DNA of 49,071 nucleotides from Elusimicrobiota bacterium (lineage in GTDB: Bacteria > Elusimicrobiota > Elusimicrobia > Elusimicrobiales > UBA9959), in NCBI GenBank assembly GCA_026388125.1, contig JAPLKJ010000219.1:1-49071 (forward strand). Reading direction: 5' to 3'. Of the stretch, positions 15,529 through 23,718 are shown one piece after another. A program made the position numbers and the translations under genes. Each line of letters begins with the position of its first letter. Position 1 is the stretch's first letter. Below the pieces are notes generated by a model. That model saw only the letters and a list, made by a program, of their open reading frames with translations. It was not told the origin of the DNA and ran no database searches.

Positions 15529-16710
15529 ATGAAAGAAGTTTTTATAGTTGACGGCGTTCGGACGGCTATCGGCAATTTCGGCGGCACGCTGGCGGACTTC
15601 AGCTCGGTGGAGCTCGGCAAAGTGGCCGGCAAAGCCCTGCTGGAGCGGACCCACACCGACCCCGCGCAGGTGGACGAGGCGCTGTTCGGCAGCATCTACC
15701 AGGCCGGCTGCGGCCAGAACATAGCCCGGCAGATAGCCATGGGCATCGGGATGCCGAACGAAAAGACGGCCCTTACCCTTAACATGCTGTGCGGCTCCGG
15801 GCTGCGCACCGTGGCTATGGCGGCGCAGCAGATAAAGTGCGGCGACGCCGAACTGATCATAGCCGGCGGCGCCGAGTCCATGACCAACGCGCCCTACCTG
15901 CTTAAGAAAGCGCGCGCGGGCTACAAGATGGGCCACGGCGAAATGCTGGACTCGCTGATCTACGACGGCCTTACCGATATCTTCAATAATTACCACATGG
16001 GCGTGACGGCCGAGAACCTGGTGACCCAGTACGGCCTCACCCGCGAACAGCAGGACAATTTCGCCGCGGCTTCGCAGAACAAGGCCGAGAAAGCCCAGGC
16101 CGCCGACCGCTTCAAGGAAGAGATCGCCCCCGTGGCCATAACGGACCGGAAAGGCAACACCACGTATTTCGCCAAGGACGAATTCCCCAAAGCCGGCATC
16201 ACCGCGGAGAAGCTTTCGAAGCTGCGCCCCGCCTTCAAGAAGGACGGCACCGTTACCGCCGCCAACGCCTCGGGCATCAACGACGCGGCCGCCTGCGTGC
16301 TGGTGGCCTCGGCCGACGCGGTGAAGAAACACGGCTACAAGCCGATGGCGAAGATAGTTTCCTACGGCTGGGCCGGCACCGACCCCGCCATCATGGGCAT
16401 CGGCCCGGTGGAAGCCGTAAAGCTGGCCCTCTCCCGCGCCGGCTGGCAGATGAAGGACGTGGAGCTGATCGAGGCCAACGAAGCTTTCGCCGCGCAGTCG
16501 CTGGCGGTGTCCAAGGACCTCGGCTTCAACCCCGACCTCGTGAACGTCAACGGCGGCGCGATAGCCCTCGGCCATCCCGTGGGCGCCAGCGGCGCCAGGA
16601 TCCTGGTGACGCTCATCCACGAAATGAAAAAACGCGGCGTAAAAAAAGGCCTGGCCACGCTGTGCGTGGGCGGCGGCATGGGCATAGCCATGTGCGTGGA
16701 AGCGGTATAA
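15529..16710 (+). CDS. Acetyl-CoA C-acetyltransferase (thiolase)
   Basis: The 393-aa protein is a full-length thiolase of the AtoB/PhaA/Thl type. It has the acyl-accepting Cys in NMLCGSGLR, substrate-loop [12 protein letters not shown], the catalytic His in [16 protein letters not shown] and the second active-site Cys in LCVGGGMG. It condenses two acetyl-CoA to acetoacetyl-CoA or runs in reverse in degradation. Together with the SDR reductase it can make 3-hydroxybutyryl-CoA, suggesting a short-chain acyl-CoA or polyhydroxyalkanoate-like pathway. No crotonase, acyl-CoA dehydrogenase or PHA synthase gene is in the window. GGAGGAG precedes the ATG. A close paralogue sits at 23719-24897 on the other strand. 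Confidence 0.94.
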   Translation: MKEVFIVDGVRTAIGNFGGTLADFSSVELGKVAGKALLERTHTDPAQVDEALFGSIYQAGCGQNIARQIAMGIGMPNEKTALTLNMLCGSGLRTVAMAAQQIKCGDAELIIAGGAESMTNAPYLLKKARAGYKMGHGEMLDSLIYDGLTDIFNNYHMGVTAENLVTQYGLTREQQDNFAAASQNKAEKAQAADRFKEEIAPVAITDRKGNTTYFAKDEFPKAGITAEKLSKLRPAFKKDGTVTAANASGINDAAACVLVASADAVKKHGYKPMAKIVSYGWAGTDPAIMGIGPVEAVKLALSRAGWQMKDVELIEANEAFAAQSLAVSKDLGFNPDLVNVNGGAIALGHPVGASGARILVTLIHEMKKRGVKKGLATLCVGGGMGIAMCVEAV

Positions 16711-16733
16711 GAACGGTACTGCCGGCTACCCCG

Positions 16734-17747
16734 ATGACCGCTGTGAAGAACAGGGACCTTACGGCGCTGACGCCGGAACTGCGCGAATATTTTCTGCGCG
16801 CGGTTTCGGCGCCGCCGCCGGCGGCCGACCAGCTGGGCGAGGCGCTGGCGGTCTCCAAAGCTTTCCTGGCGGCGGCGGCCGCCCGCGCGGGCGCTTTCCA
16901 GGCCATGCGCGACGCCGAGACGGACGAAGCGCTGGCCCGCGATTTCTACGACCCGCTGGCCGACGCTATAGCCCTGCGGCTGGCCCGCTTTACCGCCGGC
17001 CGGCGCGCGCCGGTGCACGCCTGGGCGCTGCTGGGCGCTTTATATTTTTACGCGGTTAAATTTTTAGTATGGGATAAGGCGGCGGTGCCGCCCGGCGCGG
17101 CCGTTGCGGCGGCCAGCCTTTGCGCCAAAGGCATCAGCAGGCGCCCTTTCCCCTGGTGGGGACCCGCCGCCACCGGCCCGTCGCACGCCGTGCCCGCCCC
17201 GGGCGACACGCGCGGCAGGATGCTGGCCGCGGCCGAAGAAAGCTTCGGGCGCAGCGGCTACAACGCCACGCTGGTCTCGGACATCGCCAGGAAGGCCGGC
17301 GTCTCGGCCGGGAATTTCTATCTTTTTTTCGGCTCCAAGCAGAAAGCCCTTGAAACGGTGGTGACGCGCCTGCGCGACAGCCTGGTGAAAAAAGCCGCCG
17401 CTTATTCCGCCGGCGCGGGCTCCCGCGTGGAAACCGAGGCCATGTCCTTCTGGGCGCTGTTCGACTTCATACAGGAGCACCCGCACGGCTACCGCATAAT
17501 GCGCGAGGCGGAGACCGCCGACCGGGAACTGGCCGACGCCTACTACGGCGAAATTTTCAGGAACTACGCTGGTCAGCTGAGCCGCGCGGGAGAGGAAGAG
17601 TTCACGATAAAGGACCACGAACTGCTGGCCCTGGCCCTGATGGGCGCCGGGCATATGCTGGGCATGAAGCGCGTGCTGCGCGGGGGCTTGCGCGGCATAA
17701 CCGACAACGAACTTTTAAAAGCTGTCTTCGAGGGCGTCAGGGAATAA
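16734..17747 (+). CDS. Degenerate tandem TetR regulator lacking the first HTH
   Basis: The track start at 16662 lies inside the thiolase gene. ATG 16734 gives a 337-aa protein just after the thiolase stop. Residues 1-155 align with the first ligand-binding domain of the double TetR at 12059 (shared PPAAD..., FYxxxADAIxLRLAR-type and GISR stretches) but the first HTH is gone. Residues ~160-337 are a complete TetR unit, with HTH LVSDIARKAGVSAGNFYLFFGSKQKAL and ligand-binding domain ending MGAGHMLGMKRVL, closely matching the paralogue's second half. It is probably a duplicated regulator that kept one DNA-binding domain and two ligand domains, perhaps as sensor or heterodimer partner. The ribosome-binding site is weak, consistent with coupling to the thiolase. 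Confidence 0.82.
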   Translation: MTAVKNRDLTALTPELREYFLRAVSAPPPAADQLGEALAVSKAFLAAAAARAGAFQAMRDAETDEALARDFYDPLADAIALRLARFTAGRRAPVHAWALLGALYFYAVKFLVWDKAAVPPGAAVAAASLCAKGISRRPFPWWGPAATGPSHAVPAPGDTRGRMLAAAEESFGRSGYNATLVSDIARKAGVSAGNFYLFFGSKQKALETVVTRLRDSLVKKAAAYSAGAGSRVETEAMSFWALFDFIQEHPHGYRIMREAETADRELADAYYGEIFRNYAGQLSRAGEEEFTIKDHELLALALMGAGHMLGMKRVLRGGLRGITDNELLKAVFEGVRE

Positions 17748-17816
17748 AAAGCGCGGCACCCAGTATTTATAAATAAACTCCCCCGGCGCACTTATAATAT
17801 GATAGGATATTGACCA

Positions 17817-19112
17817 ATGACAAAGTCCTCTATAACTTTTTTCGCCCTTCTCCTGACCGCGCTGTCACCCGGCGCCGGCGCCGCTAAAGCGCTGGAACAA
17901 CTGCCGGGCCAAGCCCCGGACATAAAGATATCCGAAGTTTCCTCCCCCATGCCCGTTCCCTCGGTCAGGGCCGCCGGCCTCGCTCTGGTCCGTTCCATCC
18001 AGTCGAAATACTGGGAGCGCATAGAGTGCTACCAGGACACGGCCCGCCCTTTCGCGATAGAGAGCGCGCTGAACAAATCGCGCCACGAGAACCCGGAAGT
18101 AGTAGCGGCTTTCGGCTCCGCCATGCCGGCGGCCTCCACTTTTCTGCTGCATTACGGCCCGCGCTGGAGCACCAACACGGGCAAAACTGTGATACTGGCG
18201 CACGGCGCTTCAGACAACGCCACCCGCGCCTGGGCCGCCCCGCTCATGATGATGGGCGACGCCAACGCGCCCGGCCTGCTGCAGGCGCTGGAAGCGAAGA
18301 ACTACAGGGTTTTCGCGGTGACTTTCCCGCATAAGCACGGCAGCCTGTTCTACGAGGAGCAGTACCTGGCCGACGCCATCGAGCTGGCCCGGCAGGCCAC
18401 CGGCGCGAACAAAGTTATACTCATCGGCCACAGCGCCGGCGGGCTGGCCGCCAGGGCTTACGTTTCCAGCTACCGCCTGCTCGGCGCGTGGACCTCGTAC
18501 CGCAACGACGTGGAACAGCTGATAACGCTGGCCACCCCGCACCGCGGGCAGGACTTCGCTTTCCGCCATCCCGAGTTCAATTATTTCTTCATGAAGGACG
18601 ACATGGCCGCCAACGCGCCCATGAGCTGGGACAAGGTCCTGGCCTACGGCACCTGGCAGGACACCTTCGAGTTCAGTATCTACAGCGACAATTTCCCGAT
18701 GCAGCAGCAGGTGCTGTACAACTGGACCGGCAAGTATCCCGTCAACGCGATGTCGCCTGACAATGTTACCACCATGGCCGGCGGGCAGGGCTTCGTAAGC
18801 CACTCGCTGGGCATCAACAGCGCCATGATGAAAGGCGGTAATTTCATGGCCACTTTCAAGGCGTACCCGGTGCCGGCCGATATTTCCGTTACCGTGATAG
18901 CCGGCAACAACAATAAGATAGACGGCGTCCCGCAGACCGAGAGCGATGGCCCCTCCGACGGGCTGGTGTTCCTGGAAAGCGCCAGCCATACCGCCGACCT
19001 CACCAGCCCGGCCCGCAAAGAGCCCATCAATAAATTGATAGTGAACGAGAACCACCTGACCATGACCTACAGCCCGGCCATGATGAAAATGATCCCCGGC
19101 CTGTTGAAATAA
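17817..19112 (+). CDS. Secreted alpha/beta-hydrolase, lipase-like
   Basis: A signal peptide (ITFFALLLTALSPGAGAAKA) opens this 431-aa protein. The hydrolase core has the oxyanion strand VILAHGASDN, the nucleophile elbow GHSAGG (GxSxG), and LATPHRGQDF, a stretch typical of triacylglycerol lipases and PGAP1-like enzymes. A C-terminal His in NENHLTMTY is the likely catalytic His, with VIAGNNNKIDG and SDGLVFLESA regions supplying the acid. It likely cleaves ester bonds in the periplasm or outside the cell. It has its own TATAAT box (17793-17798) and AGGA ribosome-binding site, so it may be transcribed separately, but it follows the acyl-CoA cluster and could supply fatty acids to it. The substrate is not determined. 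Confidence 0.82.
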   Translation: MTKSSITFFALLLTALSPGAGAAKALEQLPGQAPDIKISEVSSPMPVPSVRAAGLALVRSIQSKYWERIECYQDTARPFAIESALNKSRHENPEVVAAFGSAMPAASTFLLHYGPRWSTNTGKTVILAHGASDNATRAWAAPLMMMGDANAPGLLQALEAKNYRVFAVTFPHKHGSLFYEEQYLADAIELARQATGANKVILIGHSAGGLAARAYVSSYRLLGAWTSYRNDVEQLITLATPHRGQDFAFRHPEFNYFFMKDDMAANAPMSWDKVLAYGTWQDTFEFSIYSDNFPMQQQVLYNWTGKYPVNAMSPDNVTTMAGGQGFVSHSLGINSAMMKGGNFMATFKAYPVPADISVTVIAGNNNKIDGVPQTESDGPSDGLVFLESASHTADLTSPARKEPINKLIVNENHLTMTYSPAMMKMIPGLLK

Positions 19113-19122
19113 GAAGCTGCGG

Positions 19123-20940
19123 CTATTTATAGAATTTCTTGGCTTCCCTCTGGAACCCCATTATCAGCGGCGTGAACGCCGCCGCCGCGCGCCCCGGCTG
19201 CTGCCGGTATTCGCCGTCGAAAACCTTTACGCCGCCTTTGTACGCCTCCAGCGGCATCTCCAGCGTGGCGGTGGCCGTTATTATGCCGGCGCTGTCCCAC
19301 GACGAGGAAGGCAGGAAGGTCCGCTCTTCGCGCGCCAGCAGGCTGCGCCCGCTGGAGTAATCCTGGGCCGCGTTCTTCACGCCGGCCAGCGGCAGCAGCG
19401 TTGGGACGATATCCAGGTGGCTGGTAAGGATGCTCACGCGTTCGGCGGCCCGGCCCGGCACGTACAGCACCAGCGGCACGCGTATCTCCTCGGGGCTGTA
19501 GCCCTGGTTATGCCCGTAGCGCCCCCGCTCCAGGAAAGCCTCGCCATGGTCGCCCAGCACCAGCACCACCGTATCCTTAAGCCCGCCGGAGGCCTGCAGC
19601 GCCTTCATTATGCGCCCGACGAGGTGGTCGTCGAAGCCTACGGAATTCCTGTATTTGTTCTTCAGCCCGCCCACGTTGCTTTTGTTCAGCAGCAGCTGGC
19701 TCATCCCGTACGAGGGCTTGAACTTTTCGAAGCCGGGCAGGTAATCGTAATTGCCGTGCGAGGCGTCGTAGAAGATGAAGCCGAAATAAGGTTTTTTCGC
19801 GTCGCGCTTCTTCAGGTAGGAGATGAACTTCTCCGAGATGTCCTGGTCGCGCTCCGCGCCGTCCGCGCCGGCCGGCTCGTCGTAAATTCCGGCGCGCGGC
19901 ACGTCCACGAAGCAGGTCTTGTTGAACTCGGGGAAGCTGAGCTTGGCGCTGGCCAGGACCCGCAGGTCGTAGCCCTGCTTTTTCAGCACGTCCACCAGCA
20001 GCGGGCCGCGCCGCTCGCCCAGCATGGGGAACCAGTAGTTGCCGTAGATGCCGTACAGCATGGTAAAGATCCCGAACCGGGTGCAGTTGCCGCCGCTGTA
20101 ATGGTTCTCGAACACCGCGGAGCGCTTGCCCAGCGCCCAGGTTTCAGGCATCACTTCGGGCGTGAGCATATCGGAGCGCAGCGAGTCCACTATTATAAAA
20201 AGGAAGTTCAGCGGCCTGGCCGGCGGCTCCGTGCGCAGCGGCGCGCGCGGGTAGGCCAGCCCGGAATACCGCAGGTCCACGCCGCCCTTCACCTCGTTGT
20301 CCAGTTTCACGCCCAGGTATTTGCTGGCGAAGGTGCGGATGCGCAGCGGCTGGTAAAGCGGGAACAGCTGCGCGTTGCGGGTAATGTAGACCGAATCGTA
20401 AAGCGTGCCCCAGGCGAACAGCCCCTTGTCGGCCGCCACGAACAGCAGCAGCACTACCGCCAGCGCCTTGGCCTGCCGGGGCTTCCATTTCTGCGCCAGC
20501 ACCGCGGACTTGCGCCAGAAATACCACTGCGCCGCGCCCATGGCCGCTATTATCGCCGCAAAAAGCAGCTTCGTCCCCGGGCCCTGGCCCAGGGTGGCCA
20601 TCCCGCCCGGCGTGAGGATCAGGTTCAGCACCATGGAATTCTGGTGGAATTTAAAGATCTTGTAGATGGCCACGTCGACCACCAGCACGGTCTGAAAAGA
20701 CGCCAGCACGGCGGCCAGCGCGCCGCGGCCCGCCGGGAAAAGAAAAAGCAGCGCGGCCGGCACCGCCAGCACAACATACAGCATTACGGTGTTCGAAACC
20801 AGCGCGGCCACGGTATAAACCGTTTCCAGCGGCTGCCCGCCGGTGAAGAAAAGCAGGAAAGCGCAGACGGCCAGAGAAAGGCCGAAGTTAAGCCACAGGA
20901 ACGCCGCGAAACGTTTAAAGTCAGGTTTTAATATAGCCAT
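19123..20940 (-). CDS. YejM/LtaS-like membrane-anchored sulfatase-superfamily protein
   Basis: ATG 20940 (MAILKPDFKRFAAFLW) is preferred over the TTG at 20955, giving 605 aa. Five hydrophobic segments occupy residues 1-190, followed by a linker and a large alkaline-phosphatase/sulfatase-fold domain. The layout and sequence (SGGNCTRFGIFTMLYGIYG, GVLKK-type QGYDLRVLAS, HLDIVPTLLPL) resemble E. coli YejM/PbgA, a cardiolipin/LPS-associated inner-membrane protein. E. coli YejM lacks metal ligands. This homologue keeps a full set: Asp in FIIVDSLRSD, Thr in NCTRF, GDHGEAF and GHNQG. That is like active phosphoglycerol or phosphoethanolamine transferases. It may therefore be catalytic on envelope lipids. 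It converges with the lipase gene (10 nt apart) and diverges from rlmN. Confidence 0.82.
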   Translation of the reverse strand: MAILKPDFKRFAAFLWLNFGLSLAVCAFLLFFTGGQPLETVYTVAALVSNTVMLYVVLAVPAALLFLFPAGRGALAAVLASFQTVLVVDVAIYKIFKFHQNSMVLNLILTPGGMATLGQGPGTKLLFAAIIAAMGAAQWYFWRKSAVLAQKWKPRQAKALAVVLLLFVAADKGLFAWGTLYDSVYITRNAQLFPLYQPLRIRTFASKYLGVKLDNEVKGGVDLRYSGLAYPRAPLRTEPPARPLNFLFIIVDSLRSDMLTPEVMPETWALGKRSAVFENHYSGGNCTRFGIFTMLYGIYGNYWFPMLGERRGPLLVDVLKKQGYDLRVLASAKLSFPEFNKTCFVDVPRAGIYDEPAGADGAERDQDISEKFISYLKKRDAKKPYFGFIFYDASHGNYDYLPGFEKFKPSYGMSQLLLNKSNVGGLKNKYRNSVGFDDHLVGRIMKALQASGGLKDTVVLVLGDHGEAFLERGRYGHNQGYSPEEIRVPLVLYVPGRAAERVSILTSHLDIVPTLLPLAGVKNAAQDYSSGRSLLAREERTFLPSSSWDSAGIITATATLEMPLEAYKGGVKVFDGEYRQQPGRAAAAFTPLIMGFQREAKKFYK

Positions 20941-21019
20941 AAGCGATAGCGCCAAAGTGATATAATGATTTTACTTATTTTAGACCTTTGCGGCCGAGCC
21001 AGGACCGCGCTTTACCTTT

Positions 21020-22042
21020 ATGGACATTAAAAAACTTGCTGTTTTCATGAAAGAGAACGGCGCCCCCGCTTTCCGCATAAAGCAGGCGCGCGACGCCGTG
21101 TACAAGAATTTCGCCGCCTCCTGGGACGAAGTGCCGGTGCTGCCCGCCCCCCTCAGGGAGGCCCTGCACCGCAGCCTCCGCATCCATTCCGTGGACAACC
21201 TGGAAACCCTGGTCTCAAAAAAAGGCGACGCGGTGAAGTTCTGCTTCGGCCTGAAGGACGGCCATAAGATAGAGACCGTGCTGCTCAACCTCATGCCCGA
21301 GAAATGGAGCCTCTGCATCTCCACGCAGGTAGGCTGCCCGGTGCGCTGCCCCTTCTGCGCCACCGGCCGCAAAGGACTGAAGCGCAACCTTTCGCCGGAA
21401 GAGATCACCGACCAGTTCCTGGCCGCGGCCTCTTACCTTAAAAAGACCCGCCAGCAGAAGATCACGAACGTGATCTTCATGGGCATGGGCGAGCCGTTCC
21501 TGAACTACGAGTCGGTGGCCGAGGCAATAAAGGCCATCTCCGACCCAGACCGCATAGGGCTGGGCCACCGGCACATCTCGGTGTCCACCGCCGGCCACGT
21601 GCCCGGCATACGCCGCTACGCCAAGGATTTTCCGCAGTGCAACCTGGCCATCTCGCTGCACGCCGTTGAGGACGCGCTGCGCACCAGCCTGGTGCCGCTC
21701 AACAGCACCTACCCGCTCGGCCAGCTTACCAAGGCGCTGACCGATTATATCTTCTCCACCAAGCGCCGCGTGTTCGTGGAATACGTGATGCTGGAAGGCA
21801 TAAACAGCAGCCGCAGCCAGGCGGCCAGGCTCAACTCCTGGCTGCGCACGGTGGCCGCACCCAAGTATTTCGTGGTGAACCTGATCCCCTACAACCGCAC
21901 CGGCTCCCTTTACCGGGCGCCCGCCCGCGAAAGGGTTAAGGTGTTCGCCGACCTGCTGACGGAGATGGGCATAGAAGTGACCACCCGCAAAAGCATGGGT
22001 TCGGACATAGCCGGCGCCTGCGGCCAGCTGGCCGGCGAGTAA
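21020..22042 (+). CDS. rlmN: 23S rRNA (adenine-2503-C2)/tRNA methyltransferase
   Basis: The 340-aa radical-SAM protein shows the Cx3Cx2C cluster motif in VGCPVRCPFCATGRKG, which binds [4Fe-4S]. Family blocks follow: MGMGEPFLNYESV, SVSTAGHVPGI, LAISLHAVEDALRTSLVPLN, VEYVMLEGINSS and NLIPYN. The C terminus SMGSDIAGACGQLAGE has the methyl-carrying Cys. RlmN uses two SAM per turnover to methylate C2 of A2503 in 23S rRNA and A37 of some tRNAs. Length is slightly shorter than E. coli RlmN (384). It is divergent from the YejM-like gene, with a TATAAT box at 20961-20966 in the shared gap. Confidence 0.96.
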   Translation: MDIKKLAVFMKENGAPAFRIKQARDAVYKNFAASWDEVPVLPAPLREALHRSLRIHSVDNLETLVSKKGDAVKFCFGLKDGHKIETVLLNLMPEKWSLCISTQVGCPVRCPFCATGRKGLKRNLSPEEITDQFLAAASYLKKTRQQKITNVIFMGMGEPFLNYESVAEAIKAISDPDRIGLGHRHISVSTAGHVPGIRRYAKDFPQCNLAISLHAVEDALRTSLVPLNSTYPLGQLTKALTDYIFSTKRRVFVEYVMLEGINSSRSQAARLNSWLRTVAAPKYFVVNLIPYNRTGSLYRAPARERVKVFADLLTEMGIEVTTRKSMGSDIAGACGQLAGE

Positions 22043-22048
22043 GGGCAG

Positions 22049-22132
22049 AGGGGACGTATTTGACTTTTTGACTATTTATCAACAGCGCATGAGCAACTGC
22101 CGCGAATAGTCAAAAAGTCAAATACGTCCCCT
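22049..22132. repeat. Perfect 28-bp inverted repeat (REP/MITE-like hairpin)
   Basis: The arms 22049-22076 and 22105-22132 are exact reverse complements (left arm begins AGGGGACGTATTTGAC) around a 28-nt loop. The arms are AT-rich inside but carry a GGGGACG terminus, the general look of REP-type palindromes mobilised by REP-associated tyrosine transposases. There is no U-tract. It lies 6 nt after the rlmN stop and 65 nt before purF, so it could also affect transcript stability. Confidence 0.85.
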
Positions 22133-22197
22133 GGCAATAATTATATAATAACTGTGTATTACGCTGTTTATTCGCTGGTCCTTTCCGGAGGTACACC

Positions 22198-23658
22198 ATG
22201 TGCGGCATAGCTGGCGTGTTCGAAGCCGAGGGGGCCACAGGCCTCATCGCGTCCATACTTTTCGCCATCCAGCACCGCGGCCAGGAAAGCTGCGGCGCCG
22301 CCGCAAAAGATACCTCGGGACGCATCCTGCTGCACAAGGGCATGGGCCTGGTGAAGCAGGTGCTGGATTCGGACGTGCAGGCGCGCCTGCCCGGCAGGTC
22401 CGCCATCGGCCACGTTCGCTACCCCACCGCCGGCAGGAGCGACGTACTTAACTCACAGCCCCATGTAATAGAACTGGCCCAAGGCCCCATAATGGCCATA
22501 GCCTCCAACGGCGACCTCATCAACTACGGCGAACTGCGCGCGCGGCTGGAGCGGGACGGCGTGGTGTTCAAGAGCGACAACGACGCCGAGCTGATAGGCC
22601 GCATGATAGCCATGTACCATGTGAAGGAAAGGCTGGAGATAGAGGACGCCATCGCCCGCGTGCAGCGCGAGCTGAAAGGCGCCTTCTCCACCGTACTTAT
22701 GTTCCGCGACCGCCTTTACGCTTTCCGCGACCCCCACGGCTTCCGCCCCTTCGTGATAGGCCACCTGAGCTACACCGGCGCCGGCGAGCCGCCCAGCGAG
22801 GGCACGGTGTTCGCTTCCGAGGACTGCGGTTTCGGAATTATTGGCGCGCGCCGCCTGCGCGAAGTGAAGCCCGGCGAGATCCTGCGCCTGGAGAAAGGCC
22901 GCCCGGTAATATCCGTGGCCCGCGCGCCGCTGCAGCTGCGGCATTGCGTGTTCGAACTTATCTATTTCTCGCGCCCCGACAGCATAGTCTTCGAAGAGCC
23001 GGTCTGGCAGGCCCGCCAGCGCATCGGCGCCTGCATAGCGGCCAAGGACGCGGCGCTGCCCAACGGGGACGACCTGGTGGCCATGCCGGTGCCGGATTCC
23101 TCCAACTTCATAGCGCTGGGCTACGCCAAGGCCAAAGGCGCCGAGTTCGGCATGGGCCTGCTGCGCAACCATTACGTGGGCCGCACTTTCATAAAGCCCA
23201 CGCAGGCCAGCCGCGACGAGGGCGTGAAGCAGAAGTTCAACCCGCTGCCCGGCTATTTCCCGGGCAAGCGCGTGGTGCTGATAGACGATTCCGTGGTGCG
23301 CGGCACCAGCCTGCGCAAGCTGGTATCCATGCTGCGCCGGGCCGGCGCCAAAGAAGTGCACGTGCGCATAGGCTCGCCCAAGGTGATAGGCCGCTGCTTC
23401 TACGGCATAGACACCCCCACCGCCGGGGAACTGATAGCCAACCGCATGTCCGAGAAAGAGATTCGCGCCTACTTGGGCGCGGACAGCATACGCTGGCTGG
23501 AAACGGCCGATTTCGAAGACCTGCTGCCCGGCCGGCGGCAGGACTTCTGCACCGCCTGCTTCGACTTAGACTATATCTACCCGCCGGAAGACTTCGCCGC
23601 CAAGGCCAACATTCCGGCGGCGCGGCAGGCGCCCGCGCCGGCCGCCTGCGTCTCCTGA
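22198..23658 (+). CDS. purF: Amidophosphoribosyltransferase
   Basis: The 486-aa enzyme opens MCGIAGVF, with Cys2 as the glutaminase nucleophile after Met removal. It has glutaminase blocks HRGQESCGAA, GHVRYPTAG and SNGDLINY, and the PRPP-binding loop VVLIDDSVVRGTS. It makes 5-phosphoribosylamine from PRPP and glutamine, the first step of purine synthesis. Cys in HCVFELIYFSRPDS, CFYGIDTPT and CTAC near the end match the four Fe-S ligands of the Bacillus-type enzyme. The short Bacillus propeptide is absent. GGAGG precedes the ATG. It is followed by a bidirectional terminator and appears monocistronic. Confidence 0.96.
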   Translation: MCGIAGVFEAEGATGLIASILFAIQHRGQESCGAAAKDTSGRILLHKGMGLVKQVLDSDVQARLPGRSAIGHVRYPTAGRSDVLNSQPHVIELAQGPIMAIASNGDLINYGELRARLERDGVVFKSDNDAELIGRMIAMYHVKERLEIEDAIARVQRELKGAFSTVLMFRDRLYAFRDPHGFRPFVIGHLSYTGAGEPPSEGTVFASEDCGFGIIGARRLREVKPGEILRLEKGRPVISVARAPLQLRHCVFELIYFSRPDSIVFEEPVWQARQRIGACIAAKDAALPNGDDLVAMPVPDSSNFIALGYAKAKGAEFGMGLLRNHYVGRTFIKPTQASRDEGVKQKFNPLPGYFPGKRVVLIDDSVVRGTSLRKLVSMLRRAGAKEVHVRIGSPKVIGRCFYGIDTPTAGELIANRMSEKEIRAYLGADSIRWLETADFEDLLPGRRQDFCTACFDLDYIYPPEDFAAKANIPAARQAPAPAACVS

Positions 23659-23670
23659 CCGCCAGCCCGC

Positions 23671-23699
23671 AAAAAAGCCCCGGCGGACCGGGGCTTTTT
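23671..23699. terminator. Bidirectional intrinsic terminator between purF and thiolase
   Basis: An A6 tract, a GCCCCGG/CCGGGGC stem with a 4-nt loop and a T5 tract lie between convergent genes. It can terminate both transcripts. Confidence 0.9.
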
Positions 23700-23718
23700 C
23701 ATTTGCTGCTTTAGCGGC

